In this document: in pieces, positions 1 through 8,446 of the stretch
Layout of the letters: every line of letters starts with the position of its first letter
Numbering within the stretch: the stretch's first letter is position 1
Origin: Discostella pseudostelligera
Lineage: Eukaryota > Bacillariophyta > Thalassiosirophyceae > Thalassiosirales > Thalassiosiraceae
Assembly (NCBI GenBank): GCA_036940085.1
Contig: JALLBK010001265.1
Span: 1-18,316 of the forward strand
DNA: 18,316 bases
Reading direction: 5' to 3'
Notes under the pieces: model-generated
What the model was told of the DNA's origin: nothing
Database searches by the model: none
Seen by the model: the letters and a program-made list of their open reading frames with translations, nothing else
Made by a program: the position numbers and the translations under genes

Positions 1-68
1 TTTTACTTAAAACTCGGATTCTCCTCGAAGAAGTTGCCATTCTACTTCACATATTGACTCAAGTTAAG

Positions 69-2549
69 CTAAGAGGAAATAACTGGCCACCATTCGCAGG
101 ACGGAGGGTCTTCATCCGGCAAATGACTACTTCCGATACGTAACCTTCCGATAGACTTGATATCCGATGGGATATCTGGCACGATAGGCGCCTGGAGTGT
201 TTGGTCACTAAACGCCTCCCAGTCGAACCCAGCAAACCATCTGTGGTTCTTAATGGCGTAAATACCATTCTGTGTCCTTCCCAATCGTTTGGATTGGTCG
301 ATTGTAAATAGGTTGGAAATGAGATCACTCAACCCACCGCTAAAGGTGGAGGGGACCTTCACAGACTCAAATCCCTTGAGAACCTTCCTCATTCTGACTT
401 GTTCATTCTTCGCATGAAACGGCGCACTTCCATGGGTCAACTCGAATATGAACACTCCAAGGCCCCAATAATCCACCGCCCAATTATGACCCGCGCGACG
501 CATAACTTCTGGCGCCATATAGTCTGGTGTGCCACAGAACGTATAAGTCTGACCACCGGAGATCTCCTTCGCCAAGCCAAAGTCTACCAACACACCGTAT
601 CCCTTTTTATTCAGGACAATGTTCTCTGGTTTCAAATCACGATAAGCGATCAATGACTGATGGAGAACTTCAAAGGCAAGCAGGACCGATGCGGCGTAGA
701 ATTTAGTGACGTCTTCGGGAAACCCGCCCATTCCCTTCCTTGTCGTCTTCTTCAAATGTGACCAAAGTTCCCCACCCGGTAGGAGGTCCAAGAGGAAGTA
801 CAAATATTTGTCGTCCTGCATTGCACAATGAATGCGCACGATATTCGGATGATCAATATCGTTTGTGATGTGTAATTCATTCATTACGTGTTCCTGCTGA
901 CGCTTACTAACAATAGTGTGTTTGGACTGTGCCTTGAGAGCAAACACCTTCTTCGTTCTCGTCGTCTGTACAAGAGTCACCTTACCAAAAGCACCCCTAC
1001 CGAGGAGCTTAAAGTGTTCGAGATCGTGCAATTCACATCTGTATTTCTCTTCGTGGGACATGGTAGTCGTAAACGTCCTCCTGCTCGCGTCCTTCTCCTT
1101 GGTATGGATAGTACGTGCAACGGTATTCCCATCGATTACATCCTGGAATCTTCCCATGATAGCCTCGAAATCCCGCCTCGTCAAGTAAAACAGCGTAACT
1201 CGATTCGCGGCCATATATGTGTACGGATTTGGGTCACCCTTCAGCAACGACGTGGTCCCAAATGTCTTTTTTTCATCAATGCTCCCCACCCTTTCCTCTC
1301 CGCCATCCCCGCTTCTATTTCGATAGGTGTCCACTCGTCCACTCTTCACAATGTAAAATGTGTCTCCAATTTCCCCCTGTCGCAAAATCACCTCCCCCGC
1401 CTCATACACATCCACCTTTGTCGCAATCGTCAAGTCCTCAATCATATATTCATCGAACAAATCGGTAAAGGCATGTCCCGAAACGACACATGATTTTAGG
1501 AAGGCATTCTTCTCTATATGCTGTGCATATCGAATTTGACTAATCACCGATCGGTATGCCTCACGTTCGAGACTCCATACCTTGCAATCATCGGTCATGG
1601 CCGTAATGGTTGCGGCACGAGGAGAGCCAAATATCAATGCTAATTCTCCAAAGGTATTACCCTTGGTGTAGGTGCCCACCCTAACCTCGCTTGGCTCCCC
1701 CATTCCTCCACCTCCTCCACCCCCTCGAAACGAGACATGCACACTCAAGGTCCCACTCTCCACCACATAAAATTCCGACCCCACTTCTCCCTGTCGTACC
1801 ACACACTGTCCCTTCGTTATCATCACGGGCTTAAAGACATCAATAATCTGCAGTAATTCCTCCTTGGTATCAAATTCAAACAATGCATTGGGTCGTATGG
1901 CCTCGTAGATTAAATCTCGAATCTCCGGTGACTTTTCATAACTAATCTTCCGGAAGGAGGCAAAGTCTTGCTTATCATACAGGGCAAGACGTACATTCTT
2001 GTCATTGTAATCATCATCCTCCTCCTCCTTGGATTCATCAGATTTATCTTGTGGTTGATCTTCCATTGAAAATCCAGCGCTGTCACCAATACCCGAAGAG
2101 GCACCACCACCTTCCACAGCAGCTAGATAATCTGCAGCAAATTTACGAATTAATCGAATTTCATTAGTAGCTTCATGGAGAGTTGCGGGCGTGACATCCG
2201 ATGCATCGAGTGGTTTGTTTTGACCCGTCATGTTGAAGATGAACTGAAGAGGTGTTTGTTCACCGTCAACTACTTCTTCTCCTCCCCCAGTAGCGGTGTT
2301 GGTAGAAGAGGCGGTGGGTAGCGTTGAAGGTGCTGCTACTGCTGCTGCATGATGAGCGACAGGAGCATCCTGAGGCAAATCAGCCTTCTTCGTACCCTTC
2401 TTGGAATGAAAATTGCCCATGTCAATTGCTTGAGTCAATCGCCGAGAGTCATTCACCTCCACCAATGGCGATCGAGGCTTGGAGGCACCACCACTAGAAG
2501 TGTTGTCAGTGCTGTCGGGGTCGAGTAAAAATGAGAGGCATGAACCCAT
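69..2549 (-). CDS. PKG-like protein kinase with two cyclic-nucleotide-binding domains
   Basis: A single-exon AGC-family Ser/Thr kinase of 826 residues, predicted to be switched on by a cyclic nucleotide. The first ATG of the open frame is at 2549; the frame extends upstream only through non-ATG codons. It opens with MGSCLS, a myristoylation/palmitoylation-type start, in a good context (A at -3, G at +4). An acidic stretch lies at about 169-184. CNB-A (about 220-330) has an intact phosphate-binding cassette, FGELALIFGSPRAATI, at 300-315. CNB-B (about 360-465) has a degraded cassette starting FGTTSLL, with no Glu and no Arg. The kinase domain (about 512-772) has GRGAFGKV at 517-524, Lys539, YRDLKPEN at 636-643, DFG at 656-658, the activation-loop Thr in TFCGTP (Thr670) and APE at 679-681. 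A short AGC C-terminal tail follows. The architecture is that of cGMP-dependent kinases, but the nucleotide preference is uncertain (see findings). It is divergent from the glutathione transferase gene. Confidence 0.93.
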   Translation of the reverse strand: MGSCLSFLLDPDSTDNTSSGGASKPRSPLVEVNDSRRLTQAIDMGNFHSKKGTKKADLPQDAPVAHHAAAVAAPSTLPTASSTNTATGGGEEVVDGEQTPLQFIFNMTGQNKPLDASDVTPATLHEATNEIRLIRKFAADYLAAVEGGGASSGIGDSAGFSMEDQPQDKSDESKEEEDDDYNDKNVRLALYDKQDFASFRKISYEKSPEIRDLIYEAIRPNALFEFDTKEELLQIIDVFKPVMITKGQCVVRQGEVGSEFYVVESGTLSVHVSFRGGGGGGGMGEPSEVRVGTYTKGNTFGELALIFGSPRAATITAMTDDCKVWSLEREAYRSVISQIRYAQHIEKNAFLKSCVVSGHAFTDLFDEYMIEDLTIATKVDVYEAGEVILRQGEIGDTFYIVKSGRVDTYRNRSGDGGEERVGSIDEKKTFGTTSLLKGDPNPYTYMAANRVTLFYLTRRDFEAIMGRFQDVIDGNTVARTIHTKEKDASRRTFTTTMSHEEKYRCELHDLEHFKLLGRGAFGKVTLVQTTRTKKVFALKAQSKHTIVSKRQQEHVMNELHITNDIDHPNIVRIHCAMQDDKYLYFLLDLLPGGELWSHLKKTTRKGMGGFPEDVTKFYAASVLLAFEVLHQSLIAYRDLKPENIVLNKKGYGVLVDFGLAKEISGGQTYTFCGTPDYMAPEVMRRAGHNWAVDYWGLGVFIFELTHGSAPFHAKNEQVRMRKVLKGFESVKVPSTFSGGLSDLISNLFTIDQSKRLGRTQNGIYAIKNHRWFAGFDWEAFSDQTLQAPIVPDIPSDIKSIGRLRIGSSHLPDEDPPSCEWWPVISS

Positions 2550-2717
2550 TGTGCAAGAGAGCCGCTGGCTTTCAAGCGTAGTAGTGGTGGGTAGTGGTCT
2601 TGCTCCCAGCGGCAGCGGCAGCAATCTTCATGGTGAAGATCTTCAAGGACCGGTGCATCGACGACCGCGCCGGTGCGGTCGGAAGTCTTCCCGCCATTTC
2701 GTCGGCGTCGTTTTTGT

Positions 2718-2814
2718 TAAGTATCCTTTTTAATTTCGAATTTTAATTTCAAAATTTGCTAAGTATCCTTTCAATTTCAAATTTTAGTTTTAATTTTAAA
2801 GGTTGTTAAGTATC
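2718..2814. repeat. Three spaced copies of TAAGTATC with AT-rich spacers
   Basis: TAAGTATCCTTT begins at 2718 and 2760, and a diverged copy (TAAGTATCTTTC) begins at 2807. The spacing is 42 and 47 bp. The spacers are similar AT-rich strings of the AATTTCAAATTTT type, so this looks like a degenerate tandem duplication upstream of the kinase gene. Confidence 0.7.
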
Positions 2815-2843
2815 TTTCTGAATTTTAACATCGAAACCGTGGC

Positions 2844-2952
2844 CTGTCTGGCGTCAGGATGTGCACAAAGCGTATCTTTCGTCTGTCTGGCGTCGGCTTG
2901 GATTTGGATGTGACACAAAAATCTTTCGAGATCTTTCGTCTGTCTGGCGTCA
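2844..2952. repeat. Three copies of CTGTCTGGCGTC
   Basis: The core CTGTCTGGCGTC occurs at 2844-2855, 2883-2894 and 2940-2951. Copies 2 and 3 are both preceded by ATCTTTCGT. Copies 1 and 3 continue with A, giving GCGTCA (TGACGC on the other strand). Spacing is 39 and 57 bp. The array could be a cluster of transcription factor sites or a remnant of tandem duplication. Confidence 0.75.
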
Positions 2953-2967
2953 GGATTTGTTGGTGGC

Positions 2968-2983
2968 TGACGTCTACTGACGT
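2968..2983 (+). promoter_or_regulatory. Paired TGACGT (CRE-like) motifs
   Basis: TGACGTC at 2968-2974 and TGACGT at 2978-2983 lie 10 bp apart, about one helical turn, some 270 bp upstream of the glutathione transferase start and 420 bp upstream of the kinase start. TGACGT is the core bound by bZIP (CREB/ATF-like) factors, and in the diatom Phaeodactylum this motif type is known as a CO2/cAMP-responsive element. Function here is inferred from sequence only. Confidence 0.45.
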
Positions 2984-3250
2984 TGCAAACTACTCCTAAC
3001 AGCTCCAAAGATTCGATGCGATATCTTTCATGTCACTTGCCGGTCCCGCACAAATCCAATTATTCACAGCCTTCGCGACTTCGCTTCTCGTCATCAAAGT
3101 CAAAGATCGCAGCAGGCACAACATGTGCACCATGAAACAATCACAACGTAGCATAAAAAATAAAGTCGTCAACCACAGCGAAATTGATATCGATCTCGAC
3201 TCACTTGGAACTGCAATTCATTCATCCTAACCCCCGTTCAAAACTCAACC

Positions 3251-4212
3251 ATGAAGCTCCACGTTATCCCTGCATGTAAGTGCTACCACTTGTCTTGGTC
3301 TTGCTGTGTCTCCTGGCGATGATGGCTTGCTGCGTTCATTATGTCGTTATCTTGTATGCTTTCTCTCGGCCTCTAACCTCTCCTCTGGGTCTATGCATCC
3401 CTTGTCTTTCTACCCGCGTCACCTGCGTTGAAACCAAATCATCGATTAATAACTATTATGCATCGTCATCATCATATCACTTCGATGTTTTCACAACACG
3501 ACACACATCGCATTGCCATCAAAATAACCAACTACATATTACAATCATCAACCAATAAACAGCTCCCAACTCCCAAGGTCCCATCGCGGTAGTCAAACAT
3601 CTCAAACTTGACGCCAACAACACCGTCGAAATAGTCAACTCCTACGGCAAAACCCGCACACCCGAATTCCTCGCCATCAATCCCTGCCACACCTGCCCCA
3701 CCCTTGAACTCGACGGCTCCGATGGTGCCATTTGGGAAAGTTGTGCCATCATGCGTTTCCTCTGTGTGAACAATGAGGGGGGAGACTCGATCTACCCCAC
3801 GGATCCCGTATTGCGTGGCAAAATTGACATGGTCATGGATTGGCGTCAAACTGGTCTCTACCCCACCTTTCCCAATATTGCCTACGGAGTCTTTGGTTAT
3901 CCCACCGACGAGGCCGATGCCAAGAAACAATTCGGAAAGATTACGAATGAACTTTTTCCAACGTTGATGGATGTGTACCTCAAGGATACGCAATTCGTCT
4001 ATTCTGACAAACCCACCATTGCCGATTTGAGTATTGCTCCCGTATTGACCTTTTTGAAGTGTCGTAAGAACTTTTGGGCAGTAGTGCCGGAGAAGGTGAA
4101 GGAGTATCATGCACGTGTTTTGGAGGCATTTCCCGATGCCAAGGAATATTTTGATATGACGGATGGCATGTGCTCTGGTTTTGAGGGCCCGGGTGCTGAT
4201 CTTGAGCCTTGA
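3251..4212 (+). CDS. Glutathione S-transferase (theta-like), two exons
   Basis: Joining 3251-3275 to 3578-4212 gives a 219-residue protein, the usual length for cytosolic glutathione S-transferases, which conjugate glutathione to electrophilic substrates. The thioredoxin-like N-terminal domain (1 to about 80) starts MKLHVIPACP. It contains the cis-Pro segment INPCHTCPTLELDG at 42-55 and the glutathione-binding ESCAIMRFL at 62-70 (Glu62, Ser63). The helical C-terminal domain carries the N-capping box TIADLSIAP at 155-163. The catalytic Ser/Tyr position appears to hold Cys9 (ACP), whose codon is split by the intron. Exon 1 is only 25 bp (eight codons plus one base), so without the splice the gene would appear to start at an internal Met and lack half of the glutathione-binding domain. 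Class assignment is tentative. Confidence 0.9.
3276..3577 (+). other. Intron of the glutathione transferase gene
   Basis: A GT-AG intron of 302 bp with donor GTAAGT at 3276 and acceptor CCCAAG ending at 3577. It is in phase 1 (after T of a TGT codon). The join is supported because it restores a standard GST N-terminal strand and continues in the frame of the rest of the domain. It is CA- and pyrimidine-rich towards the 3' end. Confidence 0.85.
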
Positions 4213-4597
4213 ACACGAGAGTAGTAGCAGAACTGTTGTGGGGAGAAGGAGAGATTGTTAGAGTCTTCGGCTCGACTTAACAGGGGTATGGAAAGAAATG
4301 CTGGATTTGGTTCTGTTCCCCGTCTATCTTTCTCTTCTCGCACTCACTCTTCATCTGCGTGGTGATCTGCATTGGAGGTAGTGCATCACCTCCTTAAAGT
4401 CTAAATCTTCATTTGAACAGGATGATGATGTTTTTGCTTTGTTCTGGTCGATCATCGTCCGTCTTTGTCTTGAGAAAGATGGAGGGATGCACAGAGAAAT
4501 ATCAATTACGATACTCCTAACTTAATATTATTATGAGCTGTATGAAAGATGCAATCGAAGTATATTCTTCATTGGAATTTGATTCTAAAGTTCCCCA
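4213..4597. other. Convergent 3' intergenic region (GST / protease A)
   Basis: 385 bp between the 3' ends of two convergent genes. It should hold both 3' UTRs. I see no coding signal, repeat or RNA gene in it. Confidence 0.6.
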
Positions 4598-7548
4598 TCA
4601 CGCGAGCCGATATCTCATTTCTCCACCCCATCGTCCGCGCCCAACGACTCGCTGGAAAAGTCCTCGCGTCACTTGTCCTTCATGGATGATAATGCCAGCA
4701 TCCTCGGCCGCTATCTCATCGATTCCAGACGCCCCCTCCGCGGTAACGGCCGCAGCCGCAGCCGTGTACAACAACCCATATTTAACATAGGCATAGAACG
4801 ATTGGGTCTGTCCCGCACCAATAATGACACTGGTAGTGAAATCATTCAGTGACACGAGCTTTTTCTCCTGGGATGGGATCTCTCCACGGTAAATCTCTGT
4901 CCATTCCTCGGCATGTAATTCAGCCACAATGGGTGAGATATTACCCTCGGTCTGATAGGTGCCAGGTTTGGTATAGACTGTGATTTCATTTGATATGTTC
5001 CGTCGAGTTATCGCATTCATTCCCGTGATGACAACATCGCGATCCTTGGCGGTAACAGTGAACATTATCCCTCGTGCACGGTGCCCGGAACTCTCTAGGC
5101 CGCTGGACAATTTCTTGTCGAGTGATTGAGGATCTGTAGGAGATTCTGTTGGGCCTGGAGTTGGATTGGGCGTGGGAGGGTACGTTGGTTCGTCGGTGAT
5201 GGGTGATAACGAGGGCTGAAGTGTTGGTTGCCCGTTGAAATCAAGGATTATAAAAGAGCAACGGAAGGAAAGGAGTGAGATTCATGATCAATCAGGACGA
5301 CCAGAGCAAATGGTTTGACAAAGTAGTGTGCGAAAGACGAAGTCAACACAATTGACTGCAACCTTACCGGTGGTGTGGGTGGACGCGACGGCTTACGCGT
5401 CGGTGGAACTCTGGTGGGAGGATTCGTTGGTGGATTGGCAGGACCACCACTTCCGGCAATGGCCGCTCGAACAATAGCATACCCTGGCACAACATCGGTC
5501 CGTAATACATCGACAAATATCTCTAAACTTGAACCATCTCCTCGCCAATTGGGCATGTAGTACGATTGACCCTGCGTCAATGTAGCCTTGAGAGACGATG
5601 TCGAGTAGGTAATACCACCGGCCCCGGCTTGGACTACCGTGACCATATCGGATCCTTGCTTATTGTCTTCATTCATACCCGTCTTGCGATTAAAGCCAAC
5701 ATAGAAATCCGTGGATCCTCCCGTGACAATTCGTAGGACAAGTCGTCCATCGACCGATATGGTACCATACTCGGCCACGCCAACTAGCTTCCCTGACCAT
5801 ACACTACCACTTCCACCCGCATTCCATGTCGATACTCGTGAGGCATCGTACCAGTTGCCAAAATGCCCGTTTTGACCATTGCTCATGATAAGTTGATGTG
5901 TCTTGGCGGGATTGTAACACATATCGGCAGTATTGTCACTAAAGAGTGGATTGCCCATCAAACAACTATGATCAGTATATGTTTTGCCATCCATACCACC
6001 GGAATGTCCCAAATTCAAATTATGACCCATCTCGTGAAGTGCCACGGCGGGATACATGAAGTACTTGGAATGATAGACTGATAACCATGAATTGACATAG
6101 GCATACGCTGCCCATCCACAATCGACATAGCATTTTTCAATGACATACAAAACATGTGCAAATGGACCCGGAGTGGCACTAAATCCAAGCTTGGCTTCTA
6201 CCGCGTTGTGGATTGCTTTTCGTATCACATCCTTACCACTGTTTGTGAGGCTAACAGGGATGGATACATCCAATACACCCGGGGCACTCATTTGTGGATA
6301 CTGTTTCGTAACAATCTTGAAGGCACCATAACTACACGAGTCAAACTGGGTTACCATCGTTTCCGGATCGCCATAGGTACCAAAGAATTTGTCCGACATG
6401 GTGTGAGCATCACCGGTGGGGGATAAACCATTCACATCGGTAACACGTACGACTAATACTGGCTTGGTACCAACGTAGCTGGACAATTCACGTTGTCGTT
6501 GGGCGAGTTGTCGTCGTTTACGAGCGGTTCCCTCAGTTTGAACTTGGATGATGCCTGGAGGGAGGGAGACACTCTCGATGGTGAACCTACCAGTACTGTT
6601 GCCATCGGCGGGAGAAGCGGCAATTGCTTCTTGCACTATCTCTTCAATCATGTACTCATCCTCCATTGAAACTTCCACCATCTCTTCTCCTCCTCCTCCT
6701 CCTCCTCCTCCTCCTCCTGCTGCTGTTGCATCCCCTCCTCCTTCAGTGGATGTGGTAGTAACCACCGTCACCTCTTGCACGGCAATAGTACTCACTGCAC
6801 TCACCAATGTACCCTCGGCCAATGCCGCTTGTAATTGTACCACCTGATCGGGCGTGGCCAATATGGGGACCGTATCCCCCGATAATAATTCACATACAAA
6901 TTCCTCCCCTGTATGTTCGGATTTCGTCTTATCCTTCTTGGATTTGGATTGTTTTCGAGATTTGGTGATTCTGGCTCTACCGACATTACTACTACCGCTG
7001 ATGATGCCTTTGATGGGATTGGTGATTAAATCTTCGTTTACATCGTCTTCATCTCCATCAAAGTCTGCCTCTTCATCATCTTCGAGGAATGCTCGAGTGC
7101 TAGCAATGGCAATTACTGATTCACATACCGTTCCACTCATGGCACCACTATCATCATCGTCAGTTATGGAATCATCATCGTCGAAAGCGGTACCGGCAAC
7201 ATCGTCATCGAATTCATTATCGTCATCATCGATGAATCGATTAAGATTACGTGAGGCAGTGATACGATGACGATACCGTGTAGTAATAGTAGTAGCTGCA
7301 GTAGTAGTAGTAGAAGAAGGAGCATCAGTATCAACAGCGTCGGCTGCCACTGCCAGTGATGAGAACACTGATCCAACGATGAATAATCCAAGGAGTAGTA
7401 CAAACCAAGAACTACATTGATGATGATGACGACGACGATGAATTGGAGGAACATAATCATCAAGTTGCTGCTGCTGCTGCTGTCGGCGATGACGATGACG
7501 GCATTGGAGGTGTTGCAACGATGGCGACATTGGTAACGACTTGATCAT
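4598..7548 (-). CDS. Gametolysin-like (M11-type) metalloprotease A, two exons
   Basis: Exon 1 is 5368-7548 and exon 2 is 4598-5215, giving 932 residues in phase. The first ATG is at 7548. A Gln run and His/Arg-rich stretch precede a hydrophobic segment (about 48-69, WFVLLLGLFIVGSVF onward) ending AVAADA, a plausible signal peptide or anchor. A long acidic prodomain holds Cys142 and Cys219 in motifs shared with paralogue B, and a run of Gly at about 278-287. A basic RKRR at 343-346 precedes the catalytic domain. The zinc site is HEMGHNLNLGH (His505, Glu506, His509, His515), with the Met-turn at about 531 (CLMGNP), as in metzincins such as green-algal gametolysin. A beta-rich region (about 580-700) and a Pro/Thr linker follow. 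Exon 2 encodes the C-terminal diatom-type domain. Such enzymes digest extracellular glycoproteins; the substrate here is unknown. It lies head-to-head with protease B. Confidence 0.9.
5216..5367 (-). other. Intron of protease A
   Basis: A 152-bp phase-0 intron in the Pro/Thr linker, with donor GTAAGG (read on the minus strand from 5367) and acceptor CACTTCAG ending at 5216. The position and the first bases (GTAAGGTTGCAGT) match the intron of protease B. If retained, translation stops inside the intron, which would remove the C-terminal domain. Confidence 0.8.
6686..6718. repeat. CTC trinucleotide repeat (poly-Gly in protease A)
   Basis: About eleven CTC/CCT triplets, read on the minus strand as a Gly run within the acidic prodomain of protease A. 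Paralogue B has only a short GGG here, so the tract is not conserved. Confidence 0.85.
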
Positions 7549-8446
7549 ATGCAATACTATTAATTTCGACTTTGGTGGGAGTTATTAATATGGTGATGTT
7601 GAAAGTTTGTCTCTGACTTGTCTCTTCTTATTGTCTAGTATCTCCACCGTCGATGATGTTGTACTACAGTCGCCGCCTCCTCGAGGCAGTGATGTAGATG
7701 CAAATTTCGTCTCGTGTGTGGCCTCCGCGCTAGAGCCGGAGAGGCGAGAAGGAATTTATGTGGATAGGGTGTTCTCTTCATCTGTCATCGCTGCTATTAC
7801 TGGTGGTAGCATTCGCCATTGTCTAATCACCGTTCACTATGGAGCCTACGATACACAGTTCGCCATGGTAGTGGACCCCATCTCCCATCTCCGTTCACCG
7901 TTCATGATTGCGGTGGTGGGGCGGCAAGAAGGCGGCAAGCAGGCTTCCTTATCGGGCTGTCCTGGGCTACTGTGTTGGAGAAACCGAGGGGCCGCTCTGG
8001 CAGTCATTGCCGTTACATCGATGCACAATCCCAAAAAGACACGGTACATAATCTTTAAATACCATGTGTGTCATTACGATACAAGTTGAATATGGCACAT
8101 GAAAATCCGAACAAGAATGTTAAACAGAAAGAGAAAGAATTTAGGGGAAGGACAACAACTCTCCTTTCTCACAATGGCCCGCCTTCGGCATCTCGGCATG
8201 TCCGTCTGGTCCGTCGGCGGCACTCGGCGCACGGCAGCATGCCTTCGTTTTATGCTTAGGCTGTGGTGGTGTTGCGTGGTGGTGAATGAATGGTGAAGGT
8301 GCTAGTGATTGGTGTTGTCGTCATGAAGCCATTCATTGCACCCATAGTATGTAACCGTTGGTAACGATTCAGATGATTGATTGAGTGGAGAGAGACGAGA
8401 GAGAGAGAGACGAAAGAGAGAGAGACGAAAGAGAGAGGAGCATACC
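7549..8446. other. Divergent intergenic region between proteases A and B
   Basis: About 900 bp between the start codons of the two head-to-head paralogues; it must include both promoters and 5' UTRs. Its right end is a GA-rich repeat (8386-8440). An open frame of about 160 codons at 7607-8089 has no recognisable domain and no family resemblance, so I do not call it a gene. No RNA gene seen. Confidence 0.6.
8386..8440 (+). repeat. GA-rich tandem repeat next to the protease B start
   Basis: Purine-only DNA made of GAGAGAGAGACGAAA-like units, ending six bases before the ATG at 8447. It can be read in frame as an Arg/Glu/Lys run joined to a TTG at 8381, but there is no ATG in that extension, so it is most likely 5' UTR or a GAGA-type promoter element. 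Confidence 0.75.

Larger units (their letters stand above)
2550..3250. other. Divergent intergenic region (kinase / glutathione transferase)
   Basis: About 700 bp between two divergently transcribed genes, so it should hold both promoters. It contains an AT-rich three-copy repeat at 2718-2814, a three-copy CTGTCTGGCGTC repeat at 2844-2952 and two TGACGT motifs at 2968-2983. I see no coding sequence: the short open frames here are not supported by composition or by any recognisable family. Confidence 0.7.

Noticed and set aside
2550..2624. 25-residue N-terminal extension of the kinase
   Set aside because: It begins at a TTG codon. The ATG at 2549 has a good context and gives a meaningful acylation motif.
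2796..3008. Minus-strand open frame with a repeated DARQTKD peptide
   Set aside because: The peptide repeat is only the translation of the CTGTCTGGCGTC DNA repeat. There is no domain and no other coding evidence in this promoter region.
3532..4110. 192-codon minus-strand open frame opposite the glutathione transferase
   Set aside because: It is antisense to a well-supported conserved exon and has no family resemblance.
7607..8089. 160-codon open frame between proteases A and B
   Set aside because: It has no recognisable domain or low-complexity coding style of this genome, lies in a divergent promoter region, and starts without clear support.
8381..8446. N-terminal extension of protease B coded by the GA repeat (Arg/Glu/Lys run)
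   Set aside because: It would need a TTG start. The ATG at 8447 is the first in-frame ATG and places a signal-anchor at the usual distance.
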